From Peristeroidobacter soli (lineage in GTDB: Bacteria; Pseudomonadota; Gammaproteobacteria; Steroidobacterales; Steroidobacteraceae), in assembly GCF_004138485.1 (NCBI RefSeq), contig NZ_RYEV01000003.1, forward strand, positions 1,364,001-1,428,000: a DNA stretch of 64,000 nucleotides, read 5' to 3'. Made by a program: the position numbers and the translations under genes. Below are positions 1 to 7,795 of the stretch, one piece after another (the stretch's first letter is position 1; each line of letters begins with the position of its first letter). Below the pieces are notes generated by a model that saw only the letters and a program-made list of their open reading frames with translations, was not told the DNA's origin and made no database searches.

Positions 1-69
1 AGCATGGCGTCGTAGACGCGAAGTCGGGGTGATGCCACTGGTATTGCTGCTCGGTCCATTTGACGATGG

Positions 70-116
70 ATCGTAAAATAGTCTGGACCATTTTACGATA
101 GGCGCGAAAATGGTCC
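70..116. repeat. Two overlapping, mutually exclusive inverted repeats
   Basis: A perfect 10-bp inverted repeat (70-79 with 90-99, loop of 10) overlaps a second perfect 10-bp inverted repeat (85-94 with 107-116, loop of 12). The shared bases 90-94 can pair in only one of the two stems. This is visible directly in the sequence. It lies downstream of the minus-strand hydrolase gene (ending at 136) and before whatever lies left of the window, so it could act as a terminator or as an operator. The role is not known. Confidence 0.6.
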
Positions 117-135
117 GTGGGCCTGGCAGGGGAGT

Positions 136-810
136 CTACAGTGCGTCCACCCAGTCCGCGATCATGCCTGCGAGCTCCTCCATCACTTCATGATCTTTCC
201 GGCCTGAGCGTGCGAGTGCGTGAAAGGAATGATCCGCGCCGTCGATTCGCTTCATTGTTACGCTCGGCCCGAGCCTTTGCACGATCGGTTCCAGCAGCGT
301 CAGATCGGCCAGGTCATCTCGCGTTCCCTGCAGGAACAACATCGGAATCTTCACCTCGGCCAGATGCGTCGCGCGTTCGGTGGAGGGCTTCTTTGCGGGA
401 TGCAACGGAAAGCCCACGAACGCGAGACCGCGCACGTCAGGTAATGGTTTCGCGGCCTGCGCCTGTGAAGTCATTCGGCCCCCGAACGACTTACCTCCCG
501 CGATGAGTTTGATATTTGGCGCCTGCTTGCGCGCTTCCTCCACAGCCGCACGCACCGTTGCATGACACAGTGCCGGTGGATCGGGGCGCTTCGAGCCGCT
601 CTCCATGTAAGGAAAGTTGTAGCGCAGCGTGCCGATCTGTCGTGCTTCGAGTGCGTTTGCGAGATCAGCCATGAAAGAGTGCTCCATGCCGGCGCCCGCG
701 CCATGACCCAGCACGTAACAAGCGCGTGCCTTTGGCGGAAGCTGCAGTAAAGCTGACACCCGCAGGCCGGGTTTAACTTCTATGCTTAGCGGTGTCGCGG
801 AACCTGTCAT
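136..810 (-). CDS. Alpha/beta hydrolase of the KANL3/TEX30-like (dienelactone-hydrolase-like) family
   Basis: Predicted cytosolic alpha/beta hydrolase of 224 residues; substrate unknown. Near the N-terminus is the oxyanion-type motif GHGAGAGM (about residues 35-42). The nucleophile elbow is GGKSFGG with Ser at about 108, followed by an Asp in the segment GTRDDLAD and a His in GADHSF near the C-terminus, giving a full Ser-Asp-His triad. Length fits the family. I chose the ATG at 810. A longer reading frame begins with GTG at 867, but its 19 extra residues lie before the conserved first strand. No signal peptide or membrane segment is seen. It does not form an obvious operon with its neighbour, which is on the other strand. 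The fold assignment is firm; the reaction is not. Confidence 0.85.
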   Translation of the reverse strand: MTGSATPLSIEVKPGLRVSALLQLPPKARACYVLGHGAGAGMEHSFMADLANALEARQIGTLRYNFPYMESGSKRPDPPALCHATVRAAVEEARKQAPNIKLIAGGKSFGGRMTSQAQAAKPLPDVRGLAFVGFPLHPAKKPSTERATHLAEVKIPMLFLQGTRDDLADLTLLEPIVQRLGPSVTMKRIDGADHSFHALARSGRKDHEVMEELAGMIADWVDAL

Positions 811-989
811 GTCCGGCAGTATGAACTTTCGCGGCGCTGAATGGCAGTTTGCGGACACAGCCTTCACGGAACGCGATCCGGAACGCTTTGCGTACCTTGG
901 AATTGGCGATCAACTCGCTTTAGTCAGCGCCATTGTGCCAAGGCCATGCACCATGGCTGTTCGACAGGTCGATGTTGAAAGGACGAATC

Positions 990-1412
990 ATGAAACCTCG
1001 CATTACCCTCATCACGCTCGGCGTCGACGATCTCGAACGCGCTGTGACGTTTTACGCCCGCGGTCTCGGGCTCAAGACCGAGGGCATCGTCGGCAAGGAG
1101 TTTGAGCACGGTGCGGTCGCGTTCTTTGAGTTGGAAGGCTGCTTGCGATTGGCGCTGTGGCCGCGCAAGAGTTTGTCGCACGATTGCGGGTTGCCGGTGT
1201 CAGCGCCGAGCCCGACGGATTTTTGTCTTGCTCACAATGTGAGTACGAGGGCGGAAGTCGATGCGGTGATGGATGAGGTTTGGAACGCAGGTGCGACGAT
1301 CGTCAAAGCCGCGCACGATACTTTCTACGGCGGGTACGCGGGATATTTTCAGGATCCGGACAAGCATCTGTGGGAAGTGGCTTGGAATCCGCAGATGTTG
1401 CCGAAGGAGTGA
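990..1412 (+). CDS. VOC family protein (glyoxalase/bleomycin-resistance fold)
   Basis: A 140-residue single-gene vicinal-oxygen-chelate protein. It opens with the typical first beta-alpha unit (ITLITLGVDDLERAVTFY) and ends with the typical YFQDPDKHLWEVAWNP segment, whose Glu is a usual metal ligand in this fold. The reading frame is open from 933, but ATG at 990 is preceded by AAAGGA at a good distance and starts right at the conserved strand, so it is preferred. Members include glyoxalases, dioxygenases and antibiotic-binding proteins; nothing here distinguishes among them. It is probably cytosolic and has no recognisable operon partner. Confidence 0.88.
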   Translation: MKPRITLITLGVDDLERAVTFYARGLGLKTEGIVGKEFEHGAVAFFELEGCLRLALWPRKSLSHDCGLPVSAPSPTDFCLAHNVSTRAEVDAVMDEVWNAGATIVKAAHDTFYGGYAGYFQDPDKHLWEVAWNPQMLPKE

Positions 1413-1656
1413 GCGAGTCCGTGATTGATCAGTCGCCGCGGTGATGGCCGAGATCAGATTCGATCCTCATGAAAGAGGCCCCCTTCAGCAAATTCCTGAA
1501 TTTCGCCGCTAACATGAGTCGAGGGAAGAACTTGACGGACTCTGGTTTCTGCAGAAGCCGATACTGAGCGCGCAACTCGAAAAGAGCGGCACCCGGAAGT
1601 GTTAGCAGCACCTCCGGGCGCCTGACCACAGCCGACTCAACATAGGAAAGCTGACC

Positions 1657-1986
1657 ATGGCTACTGCAAAGTGTACGACGCCCCCGCGCGGCGAGAGCGC
1701 GCATATTCCCTCGCAGCCCTCCGCAGCGATCGAATCGCGCCAGCTCAAGATCCGAGATTTCCGTCCCTACAAACGTTTGTTAGAAGGCAACGAGCCCGCG
1801 CCGATGCCGTCGTTGCATCTGCAAGGGCGCTGGCTTGAGAACGCCGGCTTCCCCATCGGCGCGAACGTGCGAGTGCGGGTAACTCCGCGGCGATTGGTCG
1901 TGGAGCTAGTAGAATGCAATTGCAACAGCGCAGAGTTACGTGCGCCGCGCGCTCGGCGCATTGATGCGGACATATCACGAAGCTGA
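1657..1986 (+). CDS. SymE-like toxin of a type I toxin-antitoxin family
   Basis: A 109-residue protein. Residues from about 50 to 90 match the SymE domain: a RQLKIRDF-type strand, then LHLQGRWLENAGFPIGANV and RVRVTPRRLVVEL, matching the family pattern of Gly-x-Trp-Leu, Ala-Gly-Phe, Gly and a basic beta hairpin. In Escherichia coli SymE is an SOS-induced, AbrB-fold-derived protein that affects nucleic acids or the nucleoid and is repressed by the antisense RNA SymR. ATG at 1657 follows AGGAAAG by 8 bases. The extended N-terminal 35 residues are low-complexity and not conserved. An antisense regulator could overlap the 5' region on the minus strand, but I cannot identify its promoter. No LexA box was recognised. 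Confidence 0.75.
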   Translation: MATAKCTTPPRGESAHIPSQPSAAIESRQLKIRDFRPYKRLLEGNEPAPMPSLHLQGRWLENAGFPIGANVRVRVTPRRLVVELVECNCNSAELRAPRARRIDADISRS

Positions 1987-2274
1987 TCGATGTGATGAGA
2001 GCCGCCGCGTCGTATGCGCGGCTGTTCCCGCGAAGATCACAATTTGACAGTTCGCGTTCTGCAGAAACGCCGTTGTCAGGATCTCTGCGGCGAATTGAGC
2101 AGATGGATGAGTGAGCGATCGCGGCGCGGTCGTTGCGGTTCTCATCCGGGTGGCGGCGGCTATTGGCGTTTATTGATCGTTGCCTGCGGATGCGAGGGTT
2201 CTGCCGGAGGATCAATGGGTTGTGGAATGGTCTAATCGACGCAAGGTAGGGTCGTTTAGGCTAAACTTCCCGGC
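1987..2274. other. Gene-poor stretch after the SymE-like gene
   Basis: Roughly 290 bases with open frames on both strands but no start with a good ribosome site and no recognisable protein. I see no convincing terminator or RNA gene in it. It presumably holds the promoter of the nucleotidyltransferase gene at 2275. Confidence 0.5.
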
Positions 2275-2814
2275 ATGGAAGAGCTTGAGGTCCTGAGGGT
2301 AGTCAGCGAGCGCCTGGAGAATGCTGGGCTACCTTTCATGCTTACGGGTTCCTTCGCCATGGCCTACTACGGCAGGCCGCGCATGACGCGCGATCTCGAT
2401 ATCGTGGTGTCATTGCGAGAGGATGACGTTGCCAACATCGTATCGGCCCTGTCACCTGATTTTTACATCGACGCCGATAGCGTGCGGTCGGCTATCGTTT
2501 CACAGCGGTTGTTCAACCTCATGCATTTCGCCACGAGTATCAAAGTTGATCTGATTGTCCGAAAGGGCTCGGAATATCGGCAGGTGGAGTTTGCGCGGCG
2601 GCAGCCAGTGCAGATGCATGGAGTAAAGACGTGGATCGTAAGCCGCGAGGATCTGATTCTTTCGAAGCTTGCTTGGGCGAAAGATTCCGGATCCGAGTTA
2701 CAGCGCCGTGATGTGAAAACGTTGTTGGATGAGTCAATGGATCGCGCGTACTTGGAGCGTTGGGCTACACGGCTCGGGGTAGCTGAAGCACTGGCGGAGA
2801 TTGTGCATGAATGA
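2275..2814 (+). CDS. Nucleotidyltransferase-fold protein (DUF6036/AbiEii-like), possible toxin-antitoxin component
   Basis: A 179-residue protein with the polymerase-beta-type nucleotidyltransferase signature. The segment LTGSFAMAYYGRPRMTRDLDIVV (about residues 23-45) gives the Gly-Ser and the Asp-x-Asp metal site, and a third acidic residue lies in IKVDLIV at about 93. The central LILSKLAWAKDSGSELQRRDVKTLL segment is typical of the DUF6036 and AbiEii-like group, where such proteins often act as nucleotidyl-transferring toxins or bait proteins. It overlaps the next gene by 8 bases, so the two are very likely translated together. Whether it is a toxin, an antitoxin or a metabolic enzyme cannot be decided from sequence alone. 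Confidence 0.8.
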   Translation: MEELEVLRVVSERLENAGLPFMLTGSFAMAYYGRPRMTRDLDIVVSLREDDVANIVSALSPDFYIDADSVRSAIVSQRLFNLMHFATSIKVDLIVRKGSEYRQVEFARRQPVQMHGVKTWIVSREDLILSKLAWAKDSGSELQRRDVKTLLDESMDRAYLERWATRLGVAEALAEIVHE

Positions 2815-3058
2815 CACTTCCCCTGAATTCGAAGCCATGCTCAACGAGCGCTACCGACGGATGACGCCGGATGAGCGGGTGCGGATTGCCGCCTCGATGT
2901 ATGACACGGCCCGAGCCATTGTTCTGTCGTCCCTGCCTGCTGGATTGGACCGACGAGCGAGACGACTGGCGTTCGCAAAACGTTTCTATGAGGGCGAACT
3001 GCCCGAGGCAGCATTGATTGCCTATGCTGAGTGGGAGGGTGCGACAGGCTCGCCATAG
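2807..3058 (+). CDS. Small hypothetical partner of the nucleotidyltransferase
   Basis: An 83-residue acidic-to-neutral helical protein, starting at ATG 2807 inside the end of the nucleotidyltransferase gene. It contains the helices FEAMLNERYRRMTPDERVRIAASMYDTARA and a basic middle (DRRARRLAFAKRFYEGEL). No enzymatic motif is seen. The head-to-tail 8-base overlap indicates a two-gene unit, which suits a toxin-antitoxin-like pair, but no family was recognised with certainty. It could equally be a small regulatory subunit. Confidence 0.7.
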   Translation: MNDTSPEFEAMLNERYRRMTPDERVRIAASMYDTARAIVLSSLPAGLDRRARRLAFAKRFYEGELPEAALIAYAEWEGATGSP

Positions 3059-3087
3059 TCGTCGCGATCCCTTAGGCTTGTCTAGGC

Positions 3088-3492
3088 TTAGTCCGGATCT
3101 TTCACAAACGTCTTCGCCCCTGCCGGCAACGCCACCCAAGAGTGCCTTCGACTGTCATACACCGAAACCGTAGGCGCCGGAAAACTCGGATCCGCAAACG
3201 CGCCGACCGCAACACTGACCCGCCCCTCATCGCCTTCCTCCGTGTGAAAGACCGTCGACCCGCACACCGGACAAAACCGAAACCTGAACTGCGCGCCCTG
3301 ATCTCCCGTGCGCACATACTCCGTGGCCTTGCCTGAAACTCTAAACGGCGCCGCGAATCCGGCGAGCGCGGCGAAGACGCTGCCGGTGCGCTGCTGGCAG
3401 GCGAGGCAGTGGCAGACGCCGACGCCGCCAGGTTCGCCGTCGACTTCGATGCTCAGTTGACCGCAACAACACGACGCCTTCCGTGTAACCAC
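3088..3492 (-). CDS. GFA family protein (CENP-V/GFA zinc-binding domain)
   Basis: A 134-residue zinc-binding protein with the complete set of GFA cysteines: CCCGQLS at the N-terminus, CHCLACQQRTGS in the middle and FCPVCGSTVF in the third quarter. The family was named for glutathione-dependent formaldehyde-activating enzyme, but most members have unknown function. It starts with GTG at 3492, only 4 bases downstream of the aminopeptidase stop, so both minus-strand genes probably share a transcript. It is cytosolic with no signal peptide. The domain call is firm; the substrate is unknown. Confidence 0.88.
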   Translation of the reverse strand: MVTRKASCCCGQLSIEVDGEPGGVGVCHCLACQQRTGSVFAALAGFAAPFRVSGKATEYVRTGDQGAQFRFRFCPVCGSTVFHTEEGDEGRVSVAVGAFADPSFPAPTVSVYDSRRHSWVALPAGAKTFVKDPD

Positions 3493-3496
3493 TGAA

Positions 3497-5029
3497 TCAC
3501 TCCCTTCGCGCGCGCTTCATCCGTCCACCGGAGAGCACATCCTGCTCCAACAACAACTGCGCCGTGTACCGCACGCCAAATCCTGTGAAGTCCGTCGGCA
3601 CGTGTGCCAATCCACCGGGCCGATTGCCTGCCGCGAGATCGATGTGAATCCACGGAATCTCCGCGGGCACGAATCGATTCAGGAAGCGCGCCGCCAGAAT
3701 GTGATCGCCCTTGCTGTCCGGCGTGCACTGGAGCACATCGGCGATCGATGATTCGAGGTCGCTGTCGAAGTCCTCATCCATCGGGAACGGCCACACACGT
3801 TCGCCGCTCTCACGGCCGGCGGATTCAATCGCGCCGTGCCACTCGGGGCGATTTGTGAATGCACCACAATAGCGCTCGGTCAGCGCTGTAACACATGAGC
3901 CGGTCAGTGTCGCGAAGTCGATGATCAAATCCGGCTGCTCGCGTGATGCAATCGTCAGTGTGTCGGCGAGCACCATGCGGCCTTCGGCGTCGCTGTGCGC
4001 GACTTGGATCGTCGTGCCATTCGCGGCGCGCACGACTTCCTGCGGACGGAAGGCGTTCGGGCCGATCTGGTTTTCGGTGATGGCGAGCCAGCAATCGATG
4101 TCATACGGCACGTTCAGGCGGCTCAGCGCGAGCAGGGTGCCGACGGCGACGGCGCTGCCCTGCATGTCTTCGTGCATCTGATACATGCTTTTGTGGGGCT
4201 TTAAATTAATACCCCCCGTGTCAAAACAAATACCCTTGCCGACCAGCGCCAGTTTCTTGCGAGCGGCGTCGCCGTTCGCGCGATAACGCAGGCGCACGAT
4301 GCCGGCATCGCGGTGCTCGTTTGCGCGGGTTACCGCCAGAAAGGCACCGGCATTCAGCTTCCGAAGCGCCTTCTCATCGAGGAACGAGAACGCCCAGCCT
4401 TCGCGTTTGGCGAGGTCACGCAACGCTTTTCGGTAACTGGCCGTGTGTAAGACATTGGGCGGCAGCGTCGTCAGCCAGCGCGCCAGATGATTGCCGCGAT
4501 CGATCGCGATCGACAGGTCCGTATCGATGTCCGGGCCATCGCCGCTGAGCGTGAGTTGCGGCGGCTCGGGCGCTTTCGGCGTCTTCGACTTGATCACCGG
4601 CATCGGCGCGGTCGCCGCCAGCGCAGCGGCGGTCAGCGCTTCGAGCATCGCGGCGCTGTGGGTGGCATCGAGCCCCTGGGTGGCCAGCAGCACTTTTGCC
4701 CCCGAAACGGCTGCCAACTCCTTCCAAATACGGGTCGCGAGCGCCAGGCGCTCGAAGGCCGAGCTTGAAGGCTTTGCCAGCGCCACCACCATAGGAGAGG
4801 CATCGGCTGAGAGTCGCGCACTGAGGATGGATACAGGTCCGCGCGCCTTGGCTTCGCGATACAGCCGTTGCCATGCCGCCCCGTAGGGCAGCTTGGTCAG
4901 GCGCTGTTCGGCTTGCTCTTTATCGACGACGACGATGCAGGCATCGTGTTTTTGCATCGAGCTTTCGCTCAGCGGCGCGCGGCGCTGAAAAATGCGGATG
5001 TCGCGCTCTGCAGGAAGCAATTCCACCAC
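3497..5029 (-). CDS. Leucyl aminopeptidase family protein (peptidase M17)
   Basis: Cytosolic metallo-aminopeptidase removing N-terminal residues from peptides. The catalytic M17 domain carries VGKGICFDTGGINLK, containing the metal-binding Lys and Asp and an active-site segment. It also has VAHSDAEGRMVLADTL, the counterpart of the canonical NTDAEGR block with an Asn-Thr to His-Ser change. About 510 residues is normal for the family. I placed the start at GTG 5029, preceded by AAGGA at 8 bases. ATG at 4957 is an alternative, and the frame stays open to 5215, overlapping the divergent aceE start. It is co-transcribed with the GFA gene. Confidence 0.88.
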   Translation of the reverse strand: MVELLPAERDIRIFQRRAPLSESSMQKHDACIVVVDKEQAEQRLTKLPYGAAWQRLYREAKARGPVSILSARLSADASPMVVALAKPSSSAFERLALATRIWKELAAVSGAKVLLATQGLDATHSAAMLEALTAAALAATAPMPVIKSKTPKAPEPPQLTLSGDGPDIDTDLSIAIDRGNHLARWLTTLPPNVLHTASYRKALRDLAKREGWAFSFLDEKALRKLNAGAFLAVTRANEHRDAGIVRLRYRANGDAARKKLALVGKGICFDTGGINLKPHKSMYQMHEDMQGSAVAVGTLLALSRLNVPYDIDCWLAITENQIGPNAFRPQEVVRAANGTTIQVAHSDAEGRMVLADTLTIASREQPDLIIDFATLTGSCVTALTERYCGAFTNRPEWHGAIESAGRESGERVWPFPMDEDFDSDLESSIADVLQCTPDSKGDHILAARFLNRFVPAEIPWIHIDLAAGNRPGGLAHVPTDFTGFGVRYTAQLLLEQDVLSGGRMKRARRE

Positions 5030-5110
5030 TGCTGAAGTCCTTACTGGGTTCCTTGACCGAAAATTCTCAAACTCCGATGATACGCGGCCTACTTTTGCAG
5101 CACACCCGAC

Positions 5111-7780
5111 ATGACCGAACCGTCCAGGTTTGATGATCTCGATCCCGAAGAAACGCGGGAATGGCTCGAATCGATTGACTCGGTGATCAAGGCGCAGGGC
5201 GCCGGCCGGGCGCACTTTCTGCTCGAAAGGTTGATCGATTTCACGCGCCGGAGCGGCGCGTACCTGCCGTTCAAGCCCAATACGGCCTATGTGAATACAA
5301 TTTCACCCGGGCAGGAGCAGGACTACCCGGGCGATCGCAGCATCGAGCGGCGCATCGAAGCCTTCATCCGCTGGAACGCGCTGGCCATGGTGGTGCACAC
5401 CAATCGCCAGAGCTCCGAGTACGGCGGACACATCGCAAGCTATGCCTCGTCGGCGACCATGTACGAAGTGGGCTTCAACCACTTCTGGCGCGCGCCGTCG
5501 GAAAAGCACCCTGGTGACATGATCTACATCCAGGGCCACGTCGCGCCGGGCATCTACGCGCGCGCGTATCTCGAAGGCCGTCTCTCCGAAGAGAATCTGC
5601 GCTATTTCCGTCAGGAAGTGGCCAGCCCCGAGAAGGGCCTGAGCTCCTATCCGCATCCGTGGCTGATGCCGGATTTCTGGCAGTTCCCGACCGTGTCCAT
5701 GGGGCTCGGTCCCATGATGGCGATTTATCAGGCGCGCTTTCAGCGTTACCTGGAAAATCGCGGCATCGTGCCGGAGACCGACCGCAAGGTGTGGGCGTTC
5801 CTCGGTGACGGCGAAATGGACGAGCCGGAGTCGATGGGCGCGATCACCATGCCGGTGCGCGAGAAGCTCGACAACCTGGTGTTCGTCATCAACTGCAACC
5901 TGCAGCGCCTCGACGGTCCGGTGCGCGGCAACGGCAAGATCATTCAAGAGCTCGAAGCCGCGTTCCTCGGCGCGGGCTGGAACGTCGTCAAGGTCATCTG
6001 GGGCTCACGCTGGGATCCGTTGCTCGCGAAGGACACCAAGGGTCTGCTGCGACGGGTGATGGAGGAGTGCGTCGACGGCGAGTATCAGAACTTCAAGGCC
6101 AAGGGCGGCGCATACACGCGCGAGAATTTCTTCGGTAAATACCCTGAACTCAAAGAAATGGTCGCCAATATGTCGGACGACGACATCTGGCGCCTGAACC
6201 GCGGCGGTCACGACTACAAGAAAGTCTGGAACGCGTACAACGCGGCCGTGAATCACAAGGGCGCGCCCACCGTGATTCTGTGCAAGACGGTCAAGGGCTT
6301 CATGATGGGCAAGTGGGGTGAGAGCCAGAACATCACCCACCAGCAGAAGAAGCTCGACGACGAAGCGCTCAAGGAATTCCGCAAGCGCGTGTACATCGAC
6401 ATTCCGGATGAGCAGCTCGCCAAGTCGCCGTTCCAGCGACTGCCGGAAGACAGCGAGGAAATGAAGTATCTGCGCGAGCGTCGCGAACGGCTCGGCGGTC
6501 CGCTGCCGCAGCGTCGCGCGAATGCGCCGTCGCTGGTCGTTCCTCCGCTGGAAACCTTCGACTCCCTGCTGCAGTCCTCCGGCGATCGTGAGTTCTCCAC
6601 CACGATGGCGTTCGTGCGCATCCTGCAGATGCTGGTGAAGGACAAGAACATCGGCAAGAACGTCGTGCCGATCGTCCCCGACGAAGCGCGCACCTTCGGC
6701 ATGGAAGGCATGTTCCGTCAGGTCGGCATCTATTCCTCGGCCGGTCAGCTGTACACGCCGCAGGACGCCGATCAGCTCATGTTCTACAAGGAAGACAAGA
6801 AGGGACAGATTCTCGAGGAGGGCATCAACGAAGGCGGCGCGGCCGCGTCGTTCATCGCGGCCGGTACCGCGTATGCCAACCACAACGTGAACATGATTCC
6901 GTTCTACATCTACTACTCGATGTTCGGATTCCAGCGCGTTGGCGATTTCCTCTGGGCGGCGGGCGACAGTCAGGCGCGCGGCTTCCTGTTGGGCGGCACG
7001 TCGGGCCGCACGACGCTCGCGGGCGAAGGCTTGCAGCACCAGGACGGTCACAGCCATCTCGCGGCCAGCACGATTCCGAACTGCATCGGCTACGACCCGA
7101 CGTTCGCGTACGAGCTCGCGGTCATCATTCAGGACGGCATGCGTCGCATGTTTGCCGAGCAGGAAGATGTTTTCTATTACCTCTCGGTGATGAACGAAAA
7201 CTACGCGCACCCGGCCATGCCGAAGGGCGCGGAGCAAGGCATCCTCAAGGGCATGTACCTGCTGCAGCCTGGCGGCAAGGGCAAAGTGCGCGTGAACCTG
7301 ATGGGCTCCGGCACGATCCTGCGCGAAGTCATCAAGGCCGCCGAGATTCTCGAGAAGGATTACGGCGTGCCGGCCGACGTGTTCAGCGCGACCAGCTTCT
7401 CCGAGCTGCGCCGTGAAGCGTTGGATGTCGAGCGCAAGAACATGCTGCATCCGGATGCTCCGCAGGCCGTGCCGTACGTGCGGCAGGTGCTGGGCGATCG
7501 CAACGGCCCGTTCATCGCATCGACGGACTACATGCGCATCGTGCCCGATCAAATCCGTCAGTGGGTCCCCGGACGTTTCGTCGTGCTCGGCACCGATGGT
7601 TACGGCCGCAGCGATTCCCGCGCCGAGCTTCGCCGGCATTTCGAAGTGGACGCCGCGCATATCGTGGTGGCTTCGCTCCGCGCACTCGCGGATGAAGGCA
7701 AGCTCGACATGGCGACCGTCAAAGGCGCGATCAAGAAGTTCAACATCGATCCGGACAAGCCGAATCCGGTCACGCAGTAA
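5111..7780 (+). CDS. aceE: Pyruvate dehydrogenase E1 component, homodimeric type
   Basis: Thiamine-diphosphate-dependent E1 of the pyruvate dehydrogenase complex. It decarboxylates pyruvate and reductively acetylates the lipoyl arms of AceF. At 889 residues it matches the gammaproteobacterial homodimeric form. The N-terminal domain includes the conserved AYVNTI segment, the ThDP-binding block GDGEMDEPES (about residues 234-243) and the following NCNLQRLDGPV. The central and C-terminal transketolase-like domains contain FGMEGMFRQVGIYSS and GLQHQDGHSHL. It heads a tight operon with aceF (15-base gap) and lpdA (4-base overlap). It is divergent from the M17 peptidase gene, so the promoter lies in the short space 5030-5110. 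Confidence 0.97.
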   Translation: MTEPSRFDDLDPEETREWLESIDSVIKAQGAGRAHFLLERLIDFTRRSGAYLPFKPNTAYVNTISPGQEQDYPGDRSIERRIEAFIRWNALAMVVHTNRQSSEYGGHIASYASSATMYEVGFNHFWRAPSEKHPGDMIYIQGHVAPGIYARAYLEGRLSEENLRYFRQEVASPEKGLSSYPHPWLMPDFWQFPTVSMGLGPMMAIYQARFQRYLENRGIVPETDRKVWAFLGDGEMDEPESMGAITMPVREKLDNLVFVINCNLQRLDGPVRGNGKIIQELEAAFLGAGWNVVKVIWGSRWDPLLAKDTKGLLRRVMEECVDGEYQNFKAKGGAYTRENFFGKYPELKEMVANMSDDDIWRLNRGGHDYKKVWNAYNAAVNHKGAPTVILCKTVKGFMMGKWGESQNITHQQKKLDDEALKEFRKRVYIDIPDEQLAKSPFQRLPEDSEEMKYLRERRERLGGPLPQRRANAPSLVVPPLETFDSLLQSSGDREFSTTMAFVRILQMLVKDKNIGKNVVPIVPDEARTFGMEGMFRQVGIYSSAGQLYTPQDADQLMFYKEDKKGQILEEGINEGGAAASFIAAGTAYANHNVNMIPFYIYYSMFGFQRVGDFLWAAGDSQARGFLLGGTSGRTTLAGEGLQHQDGHSHLAASTIPNCIGYDPTFAYELAVIIQDGMRRMFAEQEDVFYYLSVMNENYAHPAMPKGAEQGILKGMYLLQPGGKGKVRVNLMGSGTILREVIKAAEILEKDYGVPADVFSATSFSELRREALDVERKNMLHPDAPQAVPYVRQVLGDRNGPFIASTDYMRIVPDQIRQWVPGRFVVLGTDGYGRSDSRAELRRHFEVDAAHIVVASLRALADEGKLDMATVKGAIKKFNIDPDKPNPVTQ

Positions 7781-7795
7781 GGTCCGGTCAAGCAA

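Noticed and set aside
1-59. Possible 5' end of a minus-strand gene running off the left edge, ATG at 59 and 19 open codons
   Set aside because: Too short to identify, no ribosome site seen, and an alternative frame over the same bases is equally open.
2014-2235. Short plus-strand frame of 73 codons
   Set aside because: Gly/Arg/Cys-rich translation without a ribosome site or family; likely noncoding.
6005-7795. Long open frame of about 596 codons antisense to aceE
   Set aside because: It is a shadow of the real gene caused by high GC at third positions; composition rich in Arg/His and no family.
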